Shown here: one piece after another, positions 1 to 11,600 of the stretch
How positions within the stretch are numbered: position 1 is the stretch's first letter
Layout of the letters: each line of letters begins with the position of its first letter
Assembly: GCA_947396885.1 (NCBI GenBank)
Contig: OX377204.1
Span: forward strand, 1,798,001 to 1,862,000
Origin: Heligmosomoides polygyrus polygyrus
Taxonomy: Eukaryota > Nematoda > Chromadorea > Rhabditida > Heligmosomidae
Direction of reading: 5' to 3'
DNA length: 64,000 bases
The notes under the pieces: model-generated
What the model was told of the DNA's origin: nothing
What the model saw: only the letters and a program-made list of their open reading frames with translations
Databases searched by the model: none
Made by a program: the position numbers and the translations under genes

Positions 1-1016
1 TCGAGGAAGGGGTGTCCCGGAACGTCTGATCACGGTCATAAGGGACATGTACGAGGGCTCGAAAGCGGCGATACGAACTCCACACGGGGTGACAAGGAAA
101 GTGGACATCACAGTGGGGGTACACCAAGGGTCGGCTCTGAGCCCGTTCCTCTTCCTGCTGACGCTTGACTCTATAGTGAACCACCTTGAGAAAGACCCTC
201 TCAGAACGATCCTCTACGCGGACGACATCGCCCTAGTAGCCGACAACCAGGAGGAGCTGGAGGAGAAGGTGCAGCTGTGGCAGAGAGCCCTTGCGGACAA
301 CGGCCTACGGCTGAACGTGAAGAAGACGAAGTTCATCAGCTCTGAGCAGTGCGCTGGATCGATCCTAGACTGCCAAGGGGAAACGATCGAGAAGGTGGAA
401 GAATTCCGCTACCTCGGAAGTGACCTATCCGAGGAAGGAAGTGTGGACCAGGCGGTCAGGGGACGGATAAACGCAGCCTGGCTCAAGTGGAGGGAGTCCA
501 CAGGGATCCTCTGCGACCGTAGATGCTCCAGGACGCTCAAAGGCAAGCTCTATAGAACAGTTGTAAGACCTGCCCTCCTCTACGGCAGTGAGTGCTGGGC
601 CCTGGGTAAGGCGCAGGAGAGGCAACTGCACGCGGCGGAGATGACGATGCTGAGGTGGGCATGTGGATGGACCCGTCGGGACAGGGTGCGAAACGAGGAT
701 GTTAGGGCAGTGATGAAGACTGCCCCGATCCAGCTGAAGATGAGAGAGCAGCGCCTGAGGTGGTATGGACACGTCCTCAGAAGACCAGAGGATCACCCCA
801 CAAGGTTGGCCCTAGATTACGAGGCAACCGGAAAGCGTCCGAGAGGAGCCCCTAGGAAAAGATGGAAGGACGTCATCAAGAGAGATCTCGCCGAAGTCGG
901 CGCCACGGCAGATGACGCCCTTGATAGGATGAGGTGGCGACAGATCACAAGAACAGCGGACCCTGCGACTGCGCGGGACTAAACGCTCAGGAGAAGAAGA
1001 AGAAGAAGAAGAAGAC
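1..1016 (+). mobile_element. RTE-like non-LTR retrotransposon, 3' part, cut by window edge
   Basis: The reading frame is open from position 2 to the stop at 980-982 and encodes the end of a reverse transcriptase. It shows a VHQGSALSPFLF stretch (RT motif 4 region), the catalytic box LYADDIALVADN, then a C-terminal region with the usual FRYLGS, RPALLYGSECWA and LRWYGHVLRR motifs of RTE-type elements. No stop or frameshift interrupts it. After the stop comes a short gaagaagaag microsatellite (about 988-1016), which fits the simple-repeat 3' tail of such elements. The endonuclease and front of the RT lie before the window. It is a different subfamily from the copies at 15-18 kb and 22-24 kb, judged by sequence. 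Recent activity is possible because the visible frame is intact. Confidence 0.85.
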
Positions 1017-1715
1017 GTTTACCGGTGATGGGACAGGGCACATCGTTTTCACGTCGAATTGGACACTCTTCTAAGCCAGCCTGAGATTTTTGAAATCAAA
1101 GCCAAGTCTTCTTACTAGAAATTAGCTTCTTCTACATAAGACTAAATACTCTACAAAAAAGTTAGAAAAATTTTTTTGTCCAAGGAAACTGTAGTACAAC
1201 TTTTTTGAAGTTTTAAGTTTTTTTTAGTTTTTTTTTTGATTTTTTCAACAACAACCAGAACAATAACAGCCATACATTAAACAAGTTCTGCTTCACCTCT
1301 GCCTTCATACAAAACATGTTTACAATTAGTTACTCCGAGGCTCATCAGCGAGTAACTAATTAATTTTTTGCTGTCACTATATTAGGTTATACGTTTATTT
1401 TAACTAAATGTTTTAGCTTATTTCTAGCAACAAATTTTACAAATGAAATTAAATTACATTAATTACTCATTAAATTACTAATTTTACTCATTAAATTACA
1501 ACTCCTTTCTTCCAGAAAAAGTTCTCATTTTTTTTCTGAAAAAATGGTTTGTAGTTCAGGAGAGCGGCTGTTTTTTGGTGCCGAAAGGAAGGACTGCGCC
1601 ATGCACTCGTCTAAGACGTCGCGATTTTTATTGGATTGATAGCAAAATTACTGTTTCATGGTGTTTCACACCTATAGACGGTGTAACGAAAGCAGTTGTA
1701 AAGAATACACATATT
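1017..1715. other. AT-rich spacer with a degenerate short repeat
   Basis: No gene is seen. Around 1050-1120 is a degenerate motif (gaattggacac, then tcttctaagccag) that recurs at 38140-38240, and fainter at 53515-53580. The rest is A/T-rich with homopolymer runs. Confidence 0.5.
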
Positions 1716-2062
1716 TTTATGTTGTTACAGGATGTTTTGTTACGATCAAAACTCTTGCGCCAGGCGGGACTCGAACCCGCATCTTCTGCTTTCCGGGCAG
1801 CGATGTTCGCCTTACACCACCGGCGCTGTTCGACCGCACGTAACATCCGCGATACCCTCGAGGCCTGTCAGCACCCACCCGTGATACGGGGACGGGCCGG
1901 TCGCTGATATCAGCATGGAGCCGGTTAAGCTGAAGACCTTACTAGCAACAATGTTCTAACACATTTGCTTAAGCCTGGAACGGCTAGTAGAAAAAACATC
2001 CTGTAACAACATATAGCCTCTCTACCAGCCGCTCCAGGCTTAAGCAAATGTGTTAGAACACA
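1716..2062 (-). repeat. tRNA-like repeat, second SINE-like family
   Basis: Read on the minus strand, 1826-1757 is tRNA-like. It has complementary ends (gcgcc and ggcgc), an A-box-like tggtgtaagg and a perfect B box ggttcgagtcc. Next to it is a stretch tgttacaggatgttttgtt and a distal end ctccaggcttaagc, the latter present in both orientations at 1965-2062. The same layout recurs at 38474-38607 and 47552-47760, so this is a dispersed tRNA-derived repeat rather than a single tRNA gene. Position 33 of the anticodon loop would be C, not T, which also argues against a working tRNA. Confidence 0.7.
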
Positions 2063-2261
2063 TATTTTTAGTTTGATGCTTCATATAAGCAGCATTTACA
2101 CCATCAATACACTATCAATCAAATAAAAATCGTAACAAACATTTTGAGTGCTTAGCGCAACACGGTCCTTAATGTAGCACCTGTTTTGATGGGCTTTGAA
2201 ACAAAGCTTAATTTACTAATTGTTCTCAGAAAATAACAGTTTTATAAAATATTACACTCAC

Positions 2262-2551
2262 GGGTGCGTGTAGCGCAATCGGAGGAGGCGCCGACTGTCG
2301 CGTGCACCCGATACCAGGTTCCTGGTTCGGATTTCCCGCACAGGCTAACCAAGCCTTCCATCCCTCTGGGGTCGGTGAATTGGTACTCCTCGGGGAACGA
2401 TAGAGGCTGACTTCTTCCTCGGCTGGCCACCGCAAATCATTGTATGGCCAAATACGCAGTCAAATCGCCTCCACATATCCCGTAGAACTAGAATCGTGGC
2501 GCATCCCGAAGGGGATTGAACAACGCCGTCCTTTATCCTTTTATCCTTTAT
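2262..2551 (+). repeat. tRNA-derived SINE family 1, nearly full copy
   Basis: The head is tRNA-like: gtgtagcgcaatcggagg as A box and ggttcggatttcc as B box. The body contains ccttccatccctctgggg and tcggctggccaccgcaaatc, and the end is a tttatcctttatcc tail. It matches, with 10-20 percent divergence by eye, the copies at 3553, 7767, 7904, 11640, 19448, 54391, 55424, 55651 and 57025. Confidence 0.8.
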
Positions 2552-3552
2552 CACACTCATTAGGGCAACTGTACTAAACAATTTCAAAGAAAGTTATACC
2601 AAGTTTTCCTTGACCAAAAAATTACTCTAACCGTCTTGCAGAGTCTGCAGTTTAACCTGTAAGGAGTTCGTTTCGATTTGGAAGACTTTTTATTCAATTT
2701 TATTTCAAAAATCTTAGGCTAGCTTAGAAGAACGTCCAGTTTCCTGTTAAAAAGTGTCCAACTTGATTTTAAGCCTCTGATGGCAGTTATAGAGGTCACT
2801 AAGCCGCTGTAAGGTTGAATAGTTGCGATCGAAATTCTGACACCGGACGGGACTTGAACCTATATGCCCTGTTATCGGGACAGGGTGTTTACGACGTACT
2901 GAACACCATTCTCTAGTTCTGCATTTACCTTCAACTTCGTCAAAAGCCTTTATTTCTCATTCTTGCCTAGTCTGACATAGAGGCGCAACATAGCCAAAGG
3001 TAAACTTTTATCCTCTGAGTGGTAATCTTCGTGGTGTAGGTTTACCCGTCGATTTGGAGGGCCTGTAAGTGATCGAGCCTCCACGTTGATTTATCCTCAT
3101 ACGATGAAGAACACCTTTTTCTCCAACTGTTGTGAAAAGGTTTATGAAGAATTTACGATGACGTTTGGCCATAAATACTCTTCCGAAACCGTTCCATCGC
3201 CTTCTTGCAGTGATTAATAGGCCAGTGCTACGACTGCCTGAGACCGAACCGATTCGGCGGAAATAAAAGTGGTTAACGACAGGAAGTTTGTGAGCGTTCC
3301 TTCACTTCCAGAAGAATTGATAACGCTGGAATAGGCAGGCTGTTTTAAGCAAGACCAAGCTTTTATAGGCTTTCCATGACGACTCTTGGAAAACGCATAA
3401 CAGCTGTAACATGCAGAAGATGTGGCAACAACATTGGCTTGCTGAACAGCAGGAGAATGGGGAAAATTTGTTGGCCTAAATTTTCTCTTAGCTTCTTCCT
3501 GTCTGTCAACAACATACAATAAACATTTATAGAGCAAAAGCGGAGACCTAGA
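2552..3552. other. Spacer without a recognised gene
   Basis: No convincing exon is seen. A weak tRNA-like stretch (gacttgaacc) lies near 2840-2930 but does not fold convincingly. Confidence 0.4.
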
Positions 3553-3812
3553 GCGTTTGGTAGCGCAGCTGGAGGAGGCGCCCACTGTTGCGCGACCCCG
3601 ACTCCAGGTTCTTGGTTCGATTTTCTCGCCAATCTTTCCATCTCTCCGGGGTCGGTGAATTGCTACCAGACTTCTCCGGAAAGGAAACAGCACCAAAGTG
3701 TTCATCGGCTCGCCACTGCAAGTTATCTCATAGGCCAAATACGCATGCAAATTGTCTCCACAACAGTAATATGAGGAAGGAGAATGTGCGGCGCATTACA
3801 AAAAGGATTAAA
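3553..3812 (+). repeat. tRNA-derived SINE family 1, diverged copy
   Basis: It has the head gtagcgcagctggaggagg, the B-box region ggttcgattttc and the body ccggggtcggtgaattg. It is more diverged than the copy at 2262, and the tail is eroded. Confidence 0.75.
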
Positions 3813-4306
3813 TAACAGCTCAGTTCCGCTTCCAGATGGTCTCCTCTGATTTTCGAAGACAGGGGAAGGTCACTTAATATGGATCAATCTCAATAGCTCA
3901 TTAAGTGCCGACCAATTCATCAAATCCTTTACTCACTATCTTTAAGACATTGGACCTTTGCCTGAAGACCGACCATTTTTTCGGAAACCTCTCAAGCACT
4001 TTTACGAGGGAAGAACCCATCGTTCACTTTTACCACGTCATTTGCTCTAATCCAGAAGGTCTGAGTATCTCTAGCACGTGGAGAACCCTGTACTTTGTCT
4101 GAGAGCTTGCTGGAAAATGTGTTGACAACAAATTCACTGCTGCGCTACAGTTCCCCTCAAAAAAAGGAGAATAAAAAGGTCTTCGGAATTAGTATGCGTG
4201 CTTTATTCCTTGTAGTCTGTGATAAGGATGTATAGCTAAACCTTTCCCTTGCAGCCGCTCCCCGAAAGACGATGAAGGATGAAGTTCTGCGTTAATCAAT
4301 CCCTAA

Positions 4307-5280
4307 GGCCTCGTTTATACTTCCGACGCCGAGCGAAGCGACGTCATGTAAAGTGGCGAAATTGATCGATTGCGTCGCCCAATCAATGTGGCCACCATAC
4401 GTGGCGTCCTGTTGCTCGGCGTCGAAGTATAAACAGGGCCAAGGGGTCGTTTAGTCCTTTGTCATACCATCGCTCACCCCGAGCGACGCCTAATGATATG
4501 CTCCTATATCGATCGGGCGGCGCGATGGAATTGATATGGGTGCATATCATTAGGCGTCGCTCGGGGTCAGCGATGGTAAGACAAAGGCCTTAGTGTGCGC
4601 GCGACACGCGAAGTGATGTATTGAGTAGTGGCCAAATTGATCGAGCGACGCGATTGATCAATTTGGCCACTACACACGGCATCGTGTCGCGCACACATTA
4701 AACGATCCCTAAGGGCCTGTTCATACTCCGCGATGGGAACGATGGCAGCGACAGAGCGACAAAGCAAAGCATGCCTATCGACTTTCCCAGGTAACGGCTC
4801 GGCACTGATCGATACGTATCCTTCGCCCTGTCGCTCTCGCCTCTGCCTCGTGAAGTATAAACAATGCTTTAAGGCTCCCACACACTTCTGTGGCAACGCC
4901 GCGGCCCGATCCTTAACCATTGGGCAGGGACGCAGAGCTCGCCGCACAGTAGCAGCACGTGCTGCTCTGGCCCTCATAATGCTATTGTGGAGCAGCCGCC
5001 TGGCGCGCTCTAATGCCTTGGGTGGAGGTTCGAGCGCAAGCAGCGCGTACCACGACCACAATGCTATTGTGCTGCTAGGAGCAAGATGGTTATAACTATA
5101 GCAGCGAGCGACGTTGCCGCAGAAGTGTGTGGGAGTCTTAAGGCCCCGTTTATACTTCCGACGCTAAGCAACGCGACAGCATGTGTAGTGGCCAAATTGA
5201 TCGATCGCGCCGCCCGATCAATGTGGCCACAATACGTGGCCACATGGCGTCGCTCGGCGTCGATGTATAAACGGGACCTA
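4307..5280. repeat. Array of five abutting fold-back (hairpin) elements
   Basis: Five units, each its own inverted repeat, lie end to end. They are 4307-4440 (ends ggcctcgtttatac and gtataaacagggcc), 4441-4711 (ends gggtcgttta and taaacgatccc, with two hairpins inside), 4712-4872 (starts gggcctgttcatactcc), 4873-5140 (ends ggctcccacacacttctg and cagaagtgtgtgggagtc) and 5141-5280 (ends aggccccgtttatac and gtataaacgggacct). Interiors are rich in gcgacgcg-type words. TTA/TAA at several junctions suggests PIF/Harbinger-type MITEs, which is an inference. No transposase is present. The array lies just upstream of the first visible PEAK-family exon. Confidence 0.75.
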
Positions 5281-5389
5281 CTGCCACACACTGTTGTACT
5301 CTGGGGATTTGGGCCATACATATAATGACTTGCAATGCAAGACGACGAGAAAATCAGTGCATTACTCGTCTCAGGAAAGCCTAGTAAAA

Positions 5390-5500
5390 ATTCGCCGACC
5401 TCAGATGTACGGGGGGGCTTCTGACCTGGTCGGTCGGGTCGGTGAATCGGGTTGCACGCGAAAGCCGGCGCCTCCTCTGACTGAGCTGCTACTACGTCCC
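5390..5500 (-). repeat. SINE family 1, 5' fragment
   Basis: On the minus strand it shows gctcagtcagaggaggcgcc and gcgtgcaacccgattcaccg, matching the head of the family. It is truncated and its middle is rearranged. Confidence 0.5.
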
Positions 5501-5609
5501 TATTCGAAAGACATTCGGGCTAATTAGGTACATTACGCCGCGAGTTTAATCGGCAGTAGAAGTCGAATACGCGGCAAATTGTTAGCCGTCATTTGATTCC
5601 TTTCCGTAG

Positions 5610-8600
5610 TGGTTGCGTTTATTTTGTCGAAGTCTGCAGATGGAATAACTGTTAAGATTGCGCCGTGCTCGCAGTATGCTCCACTGATGCGACGAAGCGG
5701 ATCGCAGCTGTTCACACTTCCTGCATTTCTTGAAATGGAGGATCAAGACGGAAGCATCGGCAAATTCCTCTACGACACCGGTACGCCGAATCTCGACGGT
5801 CGTCACACAAAGGTAATTTCATCTCCTTTTCATTCTAAAACATTACTGGGTATATACGTGTATTCTTGAGCAAAGAGCTCCAGGATGCGACGTCTAAATC
5901 CGGGCAAACTAAACTTTCTTTTTTCAAACAAATTTATTAAAGCAAAATACAAATGAAATAGAAAATTCACTCGCACACAAATAGAGGGATGTCTCAAGAG
6001 TAAAATTGCTCAATACATCCTCCATCAGCCACAATGACCGCCTCCACCCTTGGCCTGAAGTGGCTCTCACGCTCTTTTCAAAGGAGCGCCGTCCATATTC
6101 GTGAATGCTGCTTCAGTGGCGGTGCGAGGAGATGAGACATTGTCTTGTTAGCAACCCTTTCGACTACGCTCCGAACATAGTGGTCCATGGGATTCAAATC
6201 CGAACTATTCGGTGGGCAGAACTCCTTGGAGCAAATCATGTCCATGCTATCGGGCAGCCAGTTTTTGACTGAAATGCTCGTGTGAGCCGGGTGCCGTCCT
6301 GCTGGAAGACATAGGGCCTCCCTGAGGCTATAGTCACCATCCCCGATTTCACTACAGGTTTGCTGATTCCCAACACTAACATCAGTTTCCTCAAGGATTG
6401 CCCCGGGACCTCCAGAGTCACCGTCTGAGCCTTTTCCGGGACTCCCGGGACTTCCGCAGTTCTTGAAACTCGTTCCTTCGAATGGGGTTTCCTTTCTGGG
6501 TTTGCGGAACCTTTCTCAGACTTCCCAGAAGATCATAGCCATGCTCACTTAAACGATGGCATAATTTTCATTCACATGAAGTGATGCAATAAAAGAGGTC
6601 TTGTTAAATGTCCATCATGAAGGGTGGCTCTGGTTGCCTAGGATTACCTGCAATTCTCTGGGAGCCAAAGCTTTTCAGTACTTCTAGAAACAGGAACAAT
6701 CCTTGTTACGGAATGCAATCCGAACATTTTATTTTTCTGCTATAGATCCAGTGACATTTTTTTCGAAGAAGCTTTTTGTCACTGAATGTGTTGATGTTAC
6801 AAATTTAGTTTATAAAGTCATTTTACATGCGTTTTTGAACAAACAAGAGTTTTATACCATTGACGAGTTTCTGTAGTTCAACGCACATCCGTTTTACGTT
6901 TTACCTCAAACTTGGGTAATTAAACCCGCAGTATAAATACATAATATATATCCTATGATGAGAGCATCTTAAATAATTACATAATATGAGAAGCTAACAT
7001 GAGAAATAAATGAAAAAACAACGAGATGACAATGAGTACAACAATGAGATGATACAATGTAGGTTTCCCAGATGACTGGCCTTTATAAAATGCGTTATTG
7101 TTCGCCTGTATCACCTGTATCACCTGTCGTCCCGTTGATCATCGACTTGCTCGAGCGGGCGCCAACAGCGTCTCCATTCGTCCCTGTCGCGTGCCAGAGT
7201 GCTCCAATGGATCCTCCTCGCTCGAGGGACACGAAGAGCGTCATAGCGGTCGTTCAGGGCTTTCACGAAGAAGTCCGACCAACGTATATTGTTTGCCTAG
7301 CGCGACAATCCAATAATGCTCAAAGCTACATTCCTGTGCAATTTCCTACGAAACGCCGTCCTATGATCGCGAGAAAACCGCGATATTATCTTTGTTCCCG
7401 TATTTCACAGAATGAGCCCCTCCTTCCGTCTTTCACCTTCCGATTTTTCCGACAACAAAAAAAAATCCACCCACTCCTTTTCATATATATATGCACTGTG
7501 TTGGAGTCAGAAATCAGAAACTGAAATTAAGAATGTAAAGTCGGACATAGAAAATTGTTTCAGAAGTTTGGTAAGTACGTAAAGTCAATACAGAAAATTG
7601 TTTCAGAAGTTTGGTAAGTACGTAAAGTCAATACTATTTTTTCGAATCAGCCAATCTCTTCTTGCAGGTAGTCGCGCTACCTCGCATGAATCTCTGTTCA
7701 TTCCACTCTCTGGCTGCTCATCATCTTAACGAGGTGAGGTATTTGTAGTCCCTTAATACAGCTTAAAGGCGTGCGATAGTGCAGTCGGAGGAGGCGCGGA
7801 CTGTCGCGTGCACTCCAAGTTTCTAAGTTCGGATTTCCTGTCTACATCAACCAAACATTGAATCCCTGCGATATCAGTGAATTCCCACGAGGGTTGTATG
7901 TGAAGGATAAAGGCCAAAGGACGCTGTTACTCCTTATCTCTTTTGGGATGCGCCATGCATTCTGCTTCAACGGGATGTAGTGGAGGCGATTTGAATGCGT
8001 ATCTGGCCATACAATGACTTGCGGTGGCTAGCCGATGCACAAGTCAGCGCTTTTTCCTTGCGAGAGAGATCTGGTACCAATTCACCGACCTCGGAGGGAT
8101 GAAGGCTTCGTTGGCCTGGGCGGGAAATCCGAACCAAGAACCTGGTATCGGGAGCACATGACAGCCGGTACCTTCTCCGACTGCACTATATGCGGCTTAT
8201 GTGAAGGCTACAAACTGAATTATTCAAAGATGGATTCCGTAGTCTAACGTCAATATTTTTCTATTTTCCTTCTAATACAGTTATTTTTTACAATGGAGTG
8301 TTTCAGAGAATGGACTCCAACGCCCATGAAGAGCTTGTCGCGTTCATACTCCTGCAACTGCTCGCTGCCCTTAAAATGCTGCAAAGCGATGGTGTCGAAT
8401 CGCTAAGCACTAACTTTAAGGTAACCTATACCAAGAAGAATGTCCTTTTCCGTTCTTCCAGGCGGTGTCGGAATTTCCCAAGAATCCTCTGCATTTAGGA
8501 GTTCCTCCTGGCCTATCGCTTCTCTACAGATTCGCAGGCCGAACTCAGTTGGGAGTTTCCTCGGCTTCTATTCTTGCCGGTTAGTCACCCCTTGGCTCAT

Positions 8601-11600
8601 CATTCACTTCAGACATTCCTGGATTTCTGCGCTTAGCCAGAATATATATGTAGCGGTCTTCTGAATTGACACATCTTTCCTTTGAATGGCTTGCTACAAT
8701 CTAAAATAATTTTTCGCGTAAAAGTTTCCTCTGGAGGACTAGGCGTTGCAGTTTTTATTTCTGTGTTGTTTTCTTCTGTGTTGATCTCTCTTTTGGCGTT
8801 TTATAGCAGGGTAACGATAACGACGGGTTACTTGGCCATTGTCCCACCGATCCGTTGTTATCCTTAAAAATGCCTCAACTCAGAAGGACTACTTGCTGGA
8901 TAATTTGACTTTGTCCTGCATAGTAATTGAAGGGCAACATTGACATATCATTAGTATATTAATATTACTACTAATATTGATATTAATATTAACATTATCG
9001 TTATTTGATTCGCAGATGTTCTCTGCATTGTTTGTTTGGATCTTTAGATTTTAGATTCAATATGCTAGTTTGTAGTCCTGAGTCAACCTAATTCCATTCC
9101 GTCAATTTTCCTCGAATTTCAGGAAACGCTTGGAGCCGAAATAGAAAGCGGTGGCGACGAGCTTGTGGGTTTGTGCCGATATGCGATGAGAGCACTGTGC
9201 ACTTTGTTACATCATCGAATGGACGGAAAACCTCCACCGATTCGATATCGGTCGGTAAATGACATCTATTTGCTGATCTCTTTTTATCGCTTGCGAATTA
9301 TTTTCGCTTCTGACTGGTCCTGACAATTTACAGTGCAAGGATGCTATTTGTACCCTCTATATGCTGCCAGGGCAGTCTATATGGGCTGCCCTGTGTGATG
9401 GTTCTGAAGCTCATCACCCCATTGCTCACGAACATCTTGCATTGACCACGTCTCAGCTTATCGAAGAAGCTTTTTAATTCAGCCGATAATTACCTTTTTG
9501 GCGGGTGACGGTGCAATACCGTACCCCCAATATCGAGGGCCCGTAGCCCTTTGGTTCAGGGATTCAGCAAAAACGAAACACGTTTTTCTACTATATGAAG
9601 AGTGGAGATTCTCGAAGTACTATCATTTCCCATTTCCTTCATTTAAACCTACGCCTGAGACCCTTCCCTCTTAAGGTAGCATATTCCTTGACCACTTTGT
9701 CGTGGGTTGGTTAACTTTCGGTTGATAACGAGATCACTGCCGTGTAACGAACAGTAGCTCGAATAGCGAGGGAGCCTTCAAGCCTTTCAGTCTCTCATTA
9801 CTGCATACTGGATCATCTTGAAAAACGGGCCGAACCGGTTCTCTACACTCCTTCCTTTCAGTTCCCGATACTCTCGTGCCCTTCTCGCTTGCGCCACTCT
9901 GCTACAGGAAGACAAGTCGTCCAGCCTTACCAAGGCGAAGAATGTGCTGGAAGTCGCTTTGTGGGCTGGAGAGCCGTGCCGAAGTGATGCGGAAGCACGC
10001 GTTTGGTTAGACGTGGCCAGGGCGGAATGCGTAGATGCATTGGTGAGTTAAGAGATTTAATGAACCTGTCTCTGACTTTCTGCTCTTCTGATAAGCGTTT
10101 CTACCCGTGCCTTGGAGAAATGGATTTTCCTCTGGCTACCTCTTGTGTTGGAATTTTGTAGCGTGAAGAACTCATCAAGGTTTAGTGCTACCAGTTCAGT
10201 AATCATTTTGAAAATTATGGGCAGATCATTTCGTTTCCTACGAGTCTCAAGACTAGAGATTTTGGAAATTTTGTTGCGATTAGGGGCAGAAGGTATTGTG
10301 GTGAGTCATACCCATATAAGCGTATCCACAGCTTTCTAATGAAACCTTTTTGAACTGCTTCAAGCCTTTGTATACTACTCTTCAAGTGGGGAGTAAAGAC
10401 TGTAGTGCCGTATTCTAGTACAGGGGCGAACACATGATTTATAGGCTATCAAAAAGTGTGGTGCTCATTTTATAGACAAGGATTTAAATATGTTGTAAAC
10501 AATTCTCTCAGCCTTCTTCGTGATGCCTTCACAGTGGTCAGTGAAAGTGAGTTTTTTGTCCGTAATAAATCCCAGATCTCCTAACGTATCTACACTAACT
10601 ATACGGGTTCCACCAAGCATGTAGTTGTATCTTGCTGACTTCGATTTACCAAGATGAAGAAGTTTAGTTTTTGAAGCGTAGTTTAGAGGTAGTTTCCACT
10701 TGTCAGACCAGTTAGCAATTTCTTTAATGGCGCCTTGCAAAGCCAAGCAATCTTCCAGTTTGCTAATAATTTTGTATACTTTTACGTCATCAGCAAACAT
10801 ACTACACATCACGTTGAATTTGCCTATTTGGTCTGGTAGATCGGACTGCGTGGCGGCGCAAGTATAAACTAGGGCTAAAGTGAGCATCATATTTTCCGGT
10901 CACTTCACTCTTTCTTCGCCGAGAGTTCACAAATCGGGAGAAAGTCAAAAATGGTGACAACAGATACTTCCAAGTCACTGGAGGTTTTCGATTACGGAAT
11001 TCAGTCTCTGCCGCAAAAATGGCAAAAACAGAACATAATGGCGAATGTTTTATTTAACGGTATTGTGAATCGACACTGCAGACGGCGTTACATAACAGCT
11101 TCATAGTGTTTGCTAAAACTTCTAGATGTCTAGGTTACCAGGTTGTTCTCAGTGGAGAAGCAGGAAGGAAAACAACTAGATGTTTAGGTTACCAGGTTGT
11201 TCTCAGTGGAGAAGCAGGAAGGAAAACAACTTGGACTGCCTCGTCAGCCAACCTGGGGCCGGATTCACCAACGACTTACCTTACTTTAACGGAGAATTGT
11301 AGGAGAAAAGCTCAGATGAAGCGGCTTATCCCTCACCATATGGCTTGATAAGCCGCGTTATCTGAGCTTTTCGCTTACAATTCTCCGTTAAAGTTACGTG
11401 CGTCATTGATGAATCCGGCCCCAGGGAAACTAAAGAACTAAACTTCTGATGGTTTGTAAAGTGAATACTGTGCTGAATTCTAGTGACATTTTAAACCTAT
11501 CACATTCTAGAACTAGAGAAGGCGCTAAACTGAGTGTTCCAGGTCATGAACGCTTTCCAACTAAGAGTGTTCCCGTCATTCAACAGGTTGCTTAAGGAGA

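Noticed and set aside
1757..1826. Functional tRNA gene, minus strand
   Set aside because: Three dispersed copies share long non-tRNA flanks and the anticodon loop lacks T33, so it was scored as a tRNA-derived repeat.
2840..2930. tRNA gene or third tRNA-like repeat
   Set aside because: A B-box-like word is present, but no convincing cloverleaf or matching copy was found.
3905..4102. 65-residue plus ORF as an upstream pseudokinase exon
   Set aside because: It has no splice sites or family similarity that support it.
4567..5325. Several 80-160 residue ORFs on both strands
   Set aside because: They lie in mirrored GC-rich hairpin elements, so open frames arise on both strands by composition.
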